This document shows, piece after piece, positions 35,510-44,129 of a DNA stretch of 64,000 nucleotides. The translations under genes were made by a program, and so were the position numbers. The stretch comes from Chloroflexota bacterium (GTDB taxonomy: Bacteria > Chloroflexota > Dehalococcoidia > JACPQD01), in contig JACPQD010000021.1 in the NCBI GenBank assembly GCA_016190665.1, positions 248,001 through 312,000 on the forward strand, written 5' to 3'. The notes beneath the pieces were generated by a model, which was not told where the DNA came from, did not search any database, and was given only the letters and a program-made list of their open reading frames with translations. Position 1 is the stretch's first letter. Each line of letters begins with the position of its first letter.

Positions 35510-35523
35510 CACCACTCCTTTCC

Positions 35524-36072
35524 CTAGACCGCAGCCTCGCTTGGCTTAGCTAGCAGCGAAAGAGCCTTAGCCACCACGTCGTCGGCGTCCCTGGCCTCGA
35601 AGGGCCAGGGTATCTCGATCATGGGCAGAGACTCCATCCCCAGTGTTCTTGCCGTGACCCGCGCCACAGAAACGAAAGGGCGCGTGACGACAGCTATGGT
35701 TGGCGCTCCTCTCTTCTGAAGCTCGATGGCGTCGTGGATACACCACGGCGTGCACGAGCCTCAGAGCGCGACGCCACTGATAACGAGATCAGCGCGGGCC
35801 GCCAACTCATTCAAGGTCTCCTCCGTGGCTCCCTGCCCAGACTTGTTGCGGAATTTCTGCCTGTAAACAACCTCGCCGAATGTATACCGCTCTTCGAGGA
35901 GTCGTTCCATTCTCCTGAAAAGAGAGTCGATGCGGGCGTGCTGTCCCCCGCCGTCGCCATTGAGAAAACCTACGGTCTTTCCTCTGAGATCGGTCGGGAA
36001 CGGGTTGGGCGCCCTTTGAGGGCGTCTCTTCACCTCAGCGGTGGGCTCTAAAGCCTCTATGATGTCGGCCAT
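35524..36072 (-). CDS. UGSC family selenoprotein, UGA (Sec) at residue 104
   Basis: 182 residues if UGA at 35761-35763 is read as selenocysteine. The sequence then continues in the same frame for 79 codons to a TAG: L-U-G-S-C-T-P-W-C-I-H-D-A-I-E-L. This is the UGSC motif for which the family is named, a U-x-x-C redox motif. Upstream, the chain has the family's N-terminal NG-x-x-GG-x-x-x-x region (GFLNGDGGGQ). A CGUGG/CCACG hairpin with a 5-base loop starts 13 bases after the UGA, a plausible SECIS. The neighbouring UGSC gene has the same motif and hairpin. Sits between two partner-family genes in one operon. Redox role likely; substrate unknown. A stop-truncated reading would end at residue 103. 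Confidence 0.85.
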
Positions 36073-36099
36073 ATCCTCTCCTTTCTCGAGTCACCACCT

Positions 36100-37158
36100 T
36101 TAGCGGACTAGCTTAGTTACTATGGGGGTTGGCTGGGTAAAGATGCCTGGGACAAAGGTTGACATTGGCCCTGCGCCGCCAGCTACCACAATCAGGATAC
36201 CTTCAGGGCGATGGGCCCAGGGTATAAGAGTATCCGTCGTTATTTCCCCGACCATAGCCCTCACGTCCGTATCGTGTTTCACCGGCTCGTCAATAAGCCT
36301 CTGGGCAACCTCTGCGGTAAATCCGCAAGGGCGAATTCTAGCGTTCTCAAAGAGATAACGTCTGACGTCTTCCTTAGAGTAACCATCGTCGGCCATGCGA
36401 CGGGCAAGCTCTGGACACAGGATAAGCAGCCCATGGGTGCTGTGTCGTGGGCTTCCGCCCAGAGCCATCAGGCGTGCAACTGTTGCTAAGGCCTGCCGGG
36501 CGTCACGGGCCTTGGGCCGGACGTTGATGGTGCCCCCAGCGCCGAACGCGGAGACCGTGCTGGAATCAGCATCGAACCCCCTATCGGAGTGAAAAGGCGG
36601 CCAGGGACTTTGCGCTTCGTTTTCCGCGAAGCAGAGGGAGTATCTCCCCGGCTGTCCCTGGGTGTCCCGGTCCGTGCCGCCTGGTATGCCGCCGCCGATG
36701 TTCATCAGGATGAGCCTCATGGCTCGGCCGATGGTGGCATTGGCTCGAGTTCCTCCGGACAGGCAGTTGTAGCCGCCATTAATCTCCAATCTTCTGGCGA
36801 CCGGGCCGTTGATGATAAAGAGAGGGGTAACAGGGTTGGCGCTGCTCTGCATCCCGTAGAGGTTGAACCCGGGCTCGAGGACAGCTTCCACAGCGGCGAT
36901 AATCACTGGTAGGTAGTCAGGCAAGCATCCCGCCATGACGGCATTCGTGGCAATCTTCTGGATGGTGGCTACCCCCTGCTTGGGGGGAACGATGCCAACC
37001 GCGTCCTCGGGGTCTCGCTGCACCGCCTGGAGCATCTCCTCGACCCGTTCCATCGTCGGAGGAACAATGGGGAGCCCGTCCGTCAGCCCCATGCGGTAGA
37101 ACACGTTGTTGATCTCATCCAGGGAGTCAGGCGCCTCGATCCTTCCCGGCGTGCTCAT
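36100..37158 (-). CDS. UGSC-partner family protein (uncharacterised, ~350 aa), divergent copy
   Basis: 352 residues, more distant from the other two copies but with the same skeleton: G-x-TDGLPIVPPT-x-ERV, ATNAVMAGCLPDYLPVI, NPVTPLFIINGP, RANATIGRAMR, QGQPGRYSLCFAENEAQSPW. The Cys of MAGCLP and of the CFAENE segment are kept in all three. No signal peptide, membrane segment or known domain is visible. It lies 19 bases after one UGSC selenoprotein gene and 27 bases before the other, so gene order is UGSC, partner, UGSC, partner. This alternation suggests two selenoprotein-partner pairs. Confidence 0.87.
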   Translation of the reverse strand: MSTPGRIEAPDSLDEINNVFYRMGLTDGLPIVPPTMERVEEMLQAVQRDPEDAVGIVPPKQGVATIQKIATNAVMAGCLPDYLPVIIAAVEAVLEPGFNLYGMQSSANPVTPLFIINGPVARRLEINGGYNCLSGGTRANATIGRAMRLILMNIGGGIPGGTDRDTQGQPGRYSLCFAENEAQSPWPPFHSDRGFDADSSTVSAFGAGGTINVRPKARDARQALATVARLMALGGSPRHSTHGLLILCPELARRMADDGYSKEDVRRYLFENARIRPCGFTAEVAQRLIDEPVKHDTDVRAMVGEITTDTLIPWAHRPEGILIVVAGGAGPMSTFVPGIFTQPTPIVTKLVR

Positions 37159-37177
37159 TTGTCAGTTCCTTTCCGGC

Positions 37178-37753
37178 CTAGGCAATAGCTTCGGCGGCGG
37201 GCGCCTTGGTCAACCCTGCCAAAACCTGGGGTAAGGCGAGAGCAGCTCTGTCCCTTATCTGCCCCCGGCTCAAACCGTTCCAGCTAAAGGGGTGAGGTAT
37301 GTTGGCGATGACGAGTCCCGTGCCCGAGTTTCTTGCCAGAGCCTGCGCCAGAGGGGCGAACTCCGTGGTGCATATCACTACCGTGGGCTTGCCCTTCTTC
37401 TCGAACTCCGCCGCATCGTGGACACTCCACGGGGTGCATCCCCCTCAGTCCCCTATTCCGGTCACGATAGCATCGCACCTGTCAAGAAGCTCGCGCATCA
37501 CCTCATCAGGCACCGGATGTCCGGCTGCAGGTTTTCTCATCTGTATGACTTCGGCTGAAGGACACTCCGCGCATAGCAATTCTCCCAGGTCGGCAAGGAA
37601 TAGGTCAACATCTCCCTTGCTGTTGTCGAGCAGGCCGATAGTCCTGTTATGCAGCGTTGTCAGCCGGGCAGGCTGAGCATAAGGCATCTTCCTTTCAACC
37701 TGCGGCTCGCCTCTAGGGTCCATTAACTCTACTGACCGAGTTACTTCCGTCAT
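37178..37753 (-). CDS. UGSC family selenoprotein (U-G-G-C variant), UGA (Sec) at residue 103
   Basis: 191 residues if UGA at 37445-37447 is read as selenocysteine. After it the frame continues for 88 codons: G-I-G-D-U-G-G-C-T-P-W-S-V-H-D-A. The motif is U-G-G-C rather than U-G-S-C; the flanking TPW-x-x-HDA is shared with the other copy. I start at the ATG at 37753 (MTEVTRSV), directly after GAGGAGG. The N-terminal GLLDNSKGDVDLF segment is typical of the family. CGUGG/CCACG again forms a 5-base-loop hairpin at the same distance after the UGA. It follows a binding-protein gene by 76 bases and precedes a partner-family gene by 19. The truncated reading would lose the motif and the whole C-terminal half. 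Confidence 0.87.
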
Positions 37754-37829
37754 GCATTCCTCCTCTTCAGTTACCAGTGGCTCTGCCAACGCGTCCGGAT
37801 AGCGCTGCCTCTGGGTACGGACCGGGACA

Positions 37830-39554
37830 TCACTTGGCAAGCCAGACATCAACAAGAGAGTTGTGGGTTGCAGAGCCCAGCGGCTTGTAGCCCCTTACTT
37901 CCTTCCACTGCGCGAGGTTCTGGCTGTCCCAGTAGAACACCGGATAGACCGCTAAATCGAGGATCCTTTCCTGGATGTGACGCACAAGCTTCCTGCGCTC
38001 GGCGGCGTCGAGGGTCCGCGCTTGCTTCTCGAACAACTCATCAATCTCTTTATTGCTGAAATCCGCATAGTTCCGAGCGCCATTGGTCACATAATAGGAA
38101 CTCAGAGCGACGTCAGGGTCGTCCAGGGGATCGGAGAAACTCGTGGGCGCAATCTCGAAGGCGCGCCTCTGCCAAAGCGCCTCAACCACTGTGCCCTCCT
38201 GGAGGTCCATCTCAGCATCAATGCCAATCTTGGCCAGTTGATCCTTAGCAATGGTCGCCATCCTTACGTGAGCGGCCATCGACCTTGTCAGCATCGTTGC
38301 TTTGAGGCCCGTGGGATAGCCAGCCTCCGCCATGAGGCGTTTCGCCTGAGCGACGTCGTCATCCTTAGGCTGGCGGTAGCCAGGCCTCTGCTTCATCTCC
38401 TCCTCAGGGATGCCCCACATCCCTTTGGGATCCATGGCCGCCCCTACGGTCCCCACATTGAAGTTGACCTTAATGGCCGCCTGGCGGTCGAAAGCCAAGT
38501 CGATGGCCTTCCTCACCCGAATGTCGCTCCAGGGGGCCTTCGTTATCCTGGAAACGAACATGAAGCGAGTCTGGGCCCGGTAGTCCTGGACTACGGCGCT
38601 GTCCGCCATCTCTTTCCTTACAGTCTCCGCCTCCACGTGTGATATCGCGCTTGCGCCCAGCGTCGTCATTTTCACTCGGCCGGTCCTGAAGGCTGCGAGC
38701 CTGGTAGCCGCGTCTCCCATGATGTAAAACCTTATGCCGTCTAAATAGGGCCGGTCCTTGATAAAGTATGTGGGGTTCTTGGCCAGCTCGATGGTCACGC
38801 CCGGATTGTAGCTCTTCCACAGGAAAGGGCCAGTGCCAATTACGTCTTTCTTCATATCGCCCTTGGCCTGGATCACATGTTTGGGCAGTATGAGCACCCA
38901 CCCCGCGGCGGCATTGGCGATAAAGGAGGCGGAGGGATACTTTAGCGTCACCTTCACCTTATTCTCGTCGAGGACTTCTACCACCTTTACCGCCGAGAGC
39001 AAGGCGCCCCCCCTCGGGCTCACTATCTTATGCTCCTTCCAGAAGGCCATGCGCTCCAGACTGTACTTGGCATCTTCGACGGTGAAGGGCTTGCCGTCGT
39101 GCCATCTGACGCCCTTGCGGAGATGGAAAGTCCAGGAGGCGCCATCGGGCGTCACCTCCCACTGCTCCGCCAAATCCGACACTACCTTGGTAAGCTCTAC
39201 CGTGTCGAGCTTCACGAGGCCATTGTAGCTATTAGCCAGAGGAAGATGTGCGGCCGGCACGGATTCCTGGTGGACGTCAAGGGAACGGGGGTCTAAATAA
39301 TGGGCCCTGTCCAGTGTGCCGCCGTACCGTGGCTGCTCCGTTGCTGGCTTCACGGTGGGCGTAGGGCCGGCCGGTGTGGCGGCGGCGGCGGCGCTAGGCG
39401 CCGCGGGTTTCGGCGCCGACGGCGCCGGTGTCGCCGGTGCTTGAGACACGTTCTCAATAGTAGGAGCCGGGCTCGCCGCCGGAGCACAGCCCGCGAGCAA
39501 CGCCATAAGGACCGATACGCCACCAATTGTCCTGAATAGGCTCAAGGTCGGCAT
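37830..39554 (-). CDS. Peptide-type ABC substrate-binding lipoprotein (SBP_bac_5)
   Basis: 574 residues with lipobox LAGC at about residue 22, an unusually long Ala/Pro linker of about 50 residues, and a mature domain from RYGGTLDRAHYLDPR. Family blocks FHLRKGVRWHDGKPF, GTGPFLWKSYNPGV and RKAIDLAFDRQAA. It is the gene immediately upstream of the UGSC/partner module, so its ligand is a good guess for the module's substrate source. Ligand class cannot be predicted from sequence. Confidence 0.93.
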   Translation of the reverse strand: MPTLSLFRTIGGVSVLMALLAGCAPAASPAPTIENVSQAPATPAPSAPKPAAPSAAAAATPAGPTPTVKPATEQPRYGGTLDRAHYLDPRSLDVHQESVPAAHLPLANSYNGLVKLDTVELTKVVSDLAEQWEVTPDGASWTFHLRKGVRWHDGKPFTVEDAKYSLERMAFWKEHKIVSPRGGALLSAVKVVEVLDENKVKVTLKYPSASFIANAAAGWVLILPKHVIQAKGDMKKDVIGTGPFLWKSYNPGVTIELAKNPTYFIKDRPYLDGIRFYIMGDAATRLAAFRTGRVKMTTLGASAISHVEAETVRKEMADSAVVQDYRAQTRFMFVSRITKAPWSDIRVRKAIDLAFDRQAAIKVNFNVGTVGAAMDPKGMWGIPEEEMKQRPGYRQPKDDDVAQAKRLMAEAGYPTGLKATMLTRSMAAHVRMATIAKDQLAKIGIDAEMDLQEGTVVEALWQRRAFEIAPTSFSDPLDDPDVALSSYYVTNGARNYADFSNKEIDELFEKQARTLDAAERRKLVRHIQERILDLAVYPVFYWDSQNLAQWKEVRGYKPLGSATHNSLVDVWLAK

Positions 39555-39593
39555 CCCGATTCCCTCCTTCCAGTCCGTGCAACGGATAGAGCT

Positions 39594-41267
39594 CTACCGC
39601 GCCAGCCAAACGTCCTGGAACTTGTGGCCGCCTTTCACGCTGCTCTGGGGGAACCAGTCTTTCATCTCGTCCCACCAGACGGCCCAATACTTGGTCCAGG
39701 TGATGATGATCCTAGGTGACTCACGGTGGATAATTCTCTGCATCTCCCAGATGATTTCCCTGCGCTTGGCGGGTTCCTTGGCCATGCTCTGAGCCAAGTA
39801 GAGCTCATCAAACTTGGGGTTACTCCAACGGCCATAGTTCTTGGCGCTATCCGTGATGTAGTACTCTCCCAGGAGCACGTCGGGGTCGAGGTGCGGGCTG
39901 GCATCGGCGACAACCGAGATCTGGAAAGCCCCTCTGTAGAGCCTTTCTCTGGTCACCGCTATTTCAAACACCTGGATCTCTCCACTGATGCCGAGCCGGG
40001 CCAGTTGATCCTTGCTGAACTCGGCAGCCTCCTTGGCCTGTATTGTCGTGCTGGTCATGAGAGTGGTCTTGAACCCGTCCGAGTAACCTGCCTCGGCGAG
40101 GAGCCTTCTGGCCTCGGCAACATCCTGATCCTTGGGCTTCCTGAAGCCGGCCATGGACGTCAATTCCTGCTCGGGTAGCGCCCAAACCGACCCGGGAAGT
40201 GTGTAGCCGTAGCCGGCGTTGTAGCTGCCTGCGCGCACCACCTTGGCCGCAGCCTCGCGGTCTATCGCCAGGTTTACTGCTCGTCTCACCCGAACGTCAT
40301 TCCAGGGATCGATCTTGGTGTTGAAGTTGAGGCCAGTGTTGTTCGGCATCAGCTTGGCTTCCGCCACCAGCCTTGGCTCCCGCTTGCGAAGTTCCTCTGC
40401 CTGGGAGCCCGTTGGCCCGGCAGTGAGGGGCACCATTTGAATTTGCTTGGTCCGGAGCGCAGCGAACCGTGCCGTTTCGTCTACGAGGATGTAGGTGACT
40501 ATCCCGTCAAGGTAAGGGCGGCCTTTGATAAAGTAATCTGCATTCTTTTGTACCTTGAAGGAGACACCTGGAATGTAGCTTTGGAACTTGAAAGGTCCTG
40601 TCCCCACCGCATCCTGCTTCATATCGCCCTTCTGTTTGACCACTTCAGGGGCGAAGACGAAGTTCTCCTCCAAAGCCAGAAGCTGCAAGAATGATGCTTG
40701 CTGGTTCTTCAGGGTTATCTTCAGTGTGAGCGGCTCGGGGTCGTCAATCTTGACTACCGCTTGATATAATTCCTTTCGAGGCGAAAGTACGCCCTTGGGT
40801 GGGAAGATGACGCGGTCCAGGTTGAACTTGACGTCTTGGGACGTGAGTGTTCTGCCGTTGTGGAACTTGACCCCTTCGTTGAGTAGGAAGGCGTAAACTA
40901 GACCGTCGGGGCTGATGTCCCAACTCCTAGCCAGGTCGCCTATTATTCTGTCTTCATCACGGGGGTCGTTCTGCACCAGTATGCTGTAGACAGAGGAAAG
41001 GGGAAACTGTATTGCGCCGGAGCTTTCCTGGTGTGCATCAAAATGAGGGATGGGATGTCTGGACCCCCTGGCCAGTACGCCTCCGTACTTTGGCTGTCCC
41101 GCGGCCGGTTTTGTCGATGGCGCTGGAGCCGCTGCCGGAGCCGCTGTCGCGACCTGCGTGGCGCCCTTTGGACTCGCTGGCGGCAGGGCTGCCGGAGCGC
41201 AGCTTGCCACAAAGAATCCCAGGAAGGTAAAACAGCTCGCGATGGCGAAAAGACCCTTCGGCTGCAT
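39594..41267 (-). CDS. Peptide-type ABC substrate-binding lipoprotein (SBP_bac_5)
   Basis: 557 residues; signal peptide with lipobox VASC at about residue 23, linker rich in Ala/Pro, mature domain from KYGGVLARGSRHPI. Family blocks FLLNEGVKFHNGRTLTSQDVK, GTGPFKFQSYIPGV and RRAVNLAIDREAA. Intergenic gaps of 39 and 54 bases connect it to the flanking binding-protein genes, so three binding proteins are probably on one message ahead of the UGSC module. Likely different ligands or affinities. Confidence 0.93.
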   Translation of the reverse strand: MQPKGLFAIASCFTFLGFFVASCAPAALPPASPKGATQVATAAPAAAPAPSTKPAAGQPKYGGVLARGSRHPIPHFDAHQESSGAIQFPLSSVYSILVQNDPRDEDRIIGDLARSWDISPDGLVYAFLLNEGVKFHNGRTLTSQDVKFNLDRVIFPPKGVLSPRKELYQAVVKIDDPEPLTLKITLKNQQASFLQLLALEENFVFAPEVVKQKGDMKQDAVGTGPFKFQSYIPGVSFKVQKNADYFIKGRPYLDGIVTYILVDETARFAALRTKQIQMVPLTAGPTGSQAEELRKREPRLVAEAKLMPNNTGLNFNTKIDPWNDVRVRRAVNLAIDREAAAKVVRAGSYNAGYGYTLPGSVWALPEQELTSMAGFRKPKDQDVAEARRLLAEAGYSDGFKTTLMTSTTIQAKEAAEFSKDQLARLGISGEIQVFEIAVTRERLYRGAFQISVVADASPHLDPDVLLGEYYITDSAKNYGRWSNPKFDELYLAQSMAKEPAKRREIIWEMQRIIHRESPRIIITWTKYWAVWWDEMKDWFPQSSVKGGHKFQDVWLAR

Positions 41268-41321
41268 TATGTGACCTCCTTCTTGCGATCTGCGGGGCGT
41301 GTCGAAGGAAACGACGAGACA

Positions 41322-42989
41322 CTATCTCGCGAGCCACACCTGCGTCCACTTGTTGTTGTTCTGGTGCCCTACCCACGGATGCACGTTCTTAACGTATTTC
41401 CAGTAGGCAACCGTGGGTTCCTCCCAGAGCAGAGGGACGTAGGGGACCTCGTCAAGGAGCACTTCTTCCAGCTTGCGCCCGGCCTGGATACGGGACGCCT
41501 GGTCGACGGCCATCTCGTAGGCGCGGATCGCCTCATCGCGATTGGCGCTTTCATAACCGAAATCGTTGCCCGGCCCGAAATATATGAGGGCGCCGCCGGG
41601 CTCAGGGAACTGGCAGGCCACCGTCAACGCCAGAGTGTTGTAGTCCTTGTTGGCCCTGGACCTGCTCCAGGTCGCCGCCTCCTGGACGTCCAACTGCAGG
41701 CGGATACCCACCCGCCGCAATTGGTCCGCGGCGAAAAGCGCGACGCTCTCATACTTCTTGTCCCCGGCCCGGACCAGCACTTTGTCGTCGAAGCCGCTGG
41801 CATAGCCGGCCTCGGCCAGGAGCCTCCTGGCCTCGGCAAGATCGGCGTCCTTGGGCTGCCGATATCCGGGCAGCTTGTTCAACTCCTCCAGGGGCATGCT
41901 CCAGGCCCCCGATGGCAGCGCGGTAGCGAGGGACCCGAAGCCCTGCACCAGCACCTGGATCGCGGCCTGCCGGTCCATAGCTAGGCTGGCCGCGCGGCGC
42001 ACTCTGACGTCCCTCCATGGTCCTCTGGTGTGCTGCGGGGCGAAAGCGTACAGATTGAGGTTCCTTATGCGCATCACCGAGGCGTCGGGTATCTGCTTTT
42101 CCACAATTCCGGCGTCAGTAGGGCTTATCACCGCAAAGGGATTGGTAACGTGGGCCTTTTGCGTTCTGAAGGCGGCGAATCTGGTCGAGGCGTCCTTAAT
42201 AATCCACATGGTCAGGCCGTCCAGGTAGGGCCGCCCAGGGAGGAAAAAGTCCTTGTTCTTCAGCGCCTCGTAAACGACGCCCTGATCGTACCTCTTGAAC
42301 TTGAACGCCCCCGTTCCCATCACCGTATTCTTCAGCCGGCCCTCCTGGTCGAGGACGTGACTGGGTGCGATTACCGCAAAAGCCGTGGCGAGCCAGCCCA
42401 GAAAACTGTTTTGCCGTTGTTTGAGCGCCACCCTAACGGTGTTGTCGTCCACTACTTCAGCGCTGGCTATCATATTCGCCAGGGAGACCTGAAACCATTG
42501 CTTGCCTCGGGGCGGGTTTTGCCACGCCTCTATGGTCCGCTTCACGTCGGCCGCGCTGAAAGGTTTGCCGTCGTGCCAGCGCACCCCCTTGCGAAGGTGG
42601 AATGTGTACAGTCTTCCCTCGTCGCTGGTTTCCCAGCTCTCGGCCAGGCGGTTAACAATCTTGTCATTCTGGATCGGGTCATATTCGACCAGGCCGTTGT
42701 AAGAGGAGGTCACCAGCCCTTGCGTGCCTATCGAGACGTTCCACAAAGGATCAAGCTCGCTGGGATCGGCATGATGGGCAAGCATTAGAGTGCCGCCGTA
42801 CCTGGGCTCGTCGGCGGCGCCTTTCGGCGTCGCGGCTGCCGCTGCTGTGGCAGCCGGCTGGGCCAGTGCAGGTTTGGGCGTTTGCGTCGCCGGGCTGCCG
42901 GCCGGGGACGGCGCAGGTGCGCAGGTGGGTAACAACAGCCCCAAGACGATCAACCCGATCACAGGGACAAGCAGCTTATTGTCTTGCAC
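41322..42989 (-). CDS. Peptide-type ABC substrate-binding lipoprotein (SBP_bac_5)
   Basis: 555 residues with lipobox LPTC, Ala/Pro/Ala linker and mature domain from RYGGTLMLAHHADPSELDP. It is clearly a close paralogue of the protein at 44130-45833: both have GLVTSSYNGL(V/I)EYDP(I/V)QNDKI, GYRQPKDAD(L/I)AEA and end in WVGHQNNNKW, so a recent duplication is likely. First gene of the operon-like run down to 30542; the Fe-S protein gene ends 80 bases upstream. Confidence 0.93.
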   Translation of the reverse strand: MQDNKLLVPVIGLIVLGLLLPTCAPAPSPAGSPATQTPKPALAQPAATAAAAATPKGAADEPRYGGTLMLAHHADPSELDPLWNVSIGTQGLVTSSYNGLVEYDPIQNDKIVNRLAESWETSDEGRLYTFHLRKGVRWHDGKPFSAADVKRTIEAWQNPPRGKQWFQVSLANMIASAEVVDDNTVRVALKQRQNSFLGWLATAFAVIAPSHVLDQEGRLKNTVMGTGAFKFKRYDQGVVYEALKNKDFFLPGRPYLDGLTMWIIKDASTRFAAFRTQKAHVTNPFAVISPTDAGIVEKQIPDASVMRIRNLNLYAFAPQHTRGPWRDVRVRRAASLAMDRQAAIQVLVQGFGSLATALPSGAWSMPLEELNKLPGYRQPKDADLAEARRLLAEAGYASGFDDKVLVRAGDKKYESVALFAADQLRRVGIRLQLDVQEAATWSRSRANKDYNTLALTVACQFPEPGGALIYFGPGNDFGYESANRDEAIRAYEMAVDQASRIQAGRKLEEVLLDEVPYVPLLWEEPTVAYWKYVKNVHPWVGHQNNNKWTQVWLAR

Positions 42990-43069
42990 TAGACAGCCTC
43001 CTTGGTCAGCCGTGTTGAGAAATCGTTAGCCGAGTCGTTATCTGACACTTCCGATTCGAACCGGAGTAG

Positions 43070-43933
43070 CTAAGGACTGCGGTCGAGCATACCTTTAGGT
43101 ATCGCGGACTCGCAGGGGACTCTGCTCTGGCAGAAGCCGCACCCGATGCGGCCGGTCAGGCCGTACTCTTTCAACCGGTCTGGTGTGCTCAAGCCGCGCT
43201 GGTACTCGGAGCATTTTATCTTGTCGAGTCCCTCAGCCGTGATCGCGTCGGCAGGACAGCGCTCGATACACCTGCCACAGGAACCGTTCACGAGAAAGGG
43301 GCAATTTGCGATATGGGACGCGTAGGGCCGTGGCGAGGGCTCCAATTCCAGGTTGGCGACGATGCTGCCAAAGCGCACGGCGGTGCCTTTCGGGGTGATG
43401 AGGCTGCCGCTGAGGCCGAAGGTCCCCAAACCGCATGCATAGGCTATATGCCTCTCCGACCAGTTGGAGCTTCGGTCCGTGGGCGAGACCAGCCTCTGGA
43501 AGAAGGGCGATGCGTAAGGAGCGACGGCGTCGACCCCTCTCTCCCGAAGGAAGTTCAGCACCTGGGCGAGGAGGAACTCCCTGAAGTTCTGCCCGTCATC
43601 CCGAGCGTGCGCCCATCTGAGGGACGGGATACTCTTCTCACGCCTCATCGTCTGTCTTGTGCCTGTCGTTATGGGCAGAATCCATGAGATGACGCCCACC
43701 TTTTCGGGAGGCTTTCCCGTGGCCTTTGTGAGGGCCTCCTTCGGCGTCATATGAAACTCGCCAATGATGGCCTTGTACTGGGCGAAAAGGGGGTCATCGC
43801 CATCGGCGAAGCCCAATAACGGCTCATCGTAAATGGGAGAGCCGTCGATAAGGTGCAGGCGGTTCTGCTCGCTCTCCCTGACCATTCTCTTCACGTAATC
43901 CTCGATAACTTCTGATGACGTTTCTTCAGCCAA
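43070..43933 (-). CDS. QueG-like (epoxyqueuosine reductase/reductive-dehalogenase-related) 4Fe-4S protein
   Basis: 287 residues; start is a TTG (LAEETSS) with GAGAGG upstream, and no signal peptide. A corrinoid-type domain (IAYACGLGTFGLSGSLITPKG) like that of QueG and reductive dehalogenases is followed by two 4Fe-4S sites: CPFLVNGSCGRCIERCPADAI and CGFCQSRVPCESAIP, with KCSEY between. The N-terminal FHMTPKEAL segment is seen in related clostridial and Dehalococcoidia proteins. It is shorter than respiratory dehalogenases and lacks a Tat signal and membrane partner, so a cytoplasmic reductase role is more likely. It lies between two paralogous binding proteins. Confidence 0.8.
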   Translation of the reverse strand: MAEETSSEVIEDYVKRMVRESEQNRLHLIDGSPIYDEPLLGFADGDDPLFAQYKAIIGEFHMTPKEALTKATGKPPEKVGVISWILPITTGTRQTMRREKSIPSLRWAHARDDGQNFREFLLAQVLNFLRERGVDAVAPYASPFFQRLVSPTDRSSNWSERHIAYACGLGTFGLSGSLITPKGTAVRFGSIVANLELEPSPRPYASHIANCPFLVNGSCGRCIERCPADAITAEGLDKIKCSEYQRGLSTPDRLKEYGLTGRIGCGFCQSRVPCESAIPKGMLDRSP

Positions 43934-44129
43934 CAGTATTGCCTCTCGCTGAGCCCTGATTTCTGGTCTTGATACTAGGTCCTATGCCGCCTCGAATCTG
44001 TGCCGGTGTCTATGAATCGAGTGTCCGCCTGGTTCCGACGTGATGCCGAGTTTACTGCTTCTGAATCCGGATGTCAATTGCTGTGGCCGCAGCACGCCGG
44101 AACAACCAGTCAGGCGCCGGGCTGCAGGC

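Noticed and set aside
35761..35763. Reading the UGA as an ordinary stop and calling two partial genes
   Set aside because: Downstream codons continue the same family in frame, and the neighbouring UGSC gene has a UGA at the same motif.
43070..43933. Respiratory reductive dehalogenase
   Set aside because: No Tat signal, no membrane anchor partner gene, and the length is that of cytoplasmic QueG-like proteins.
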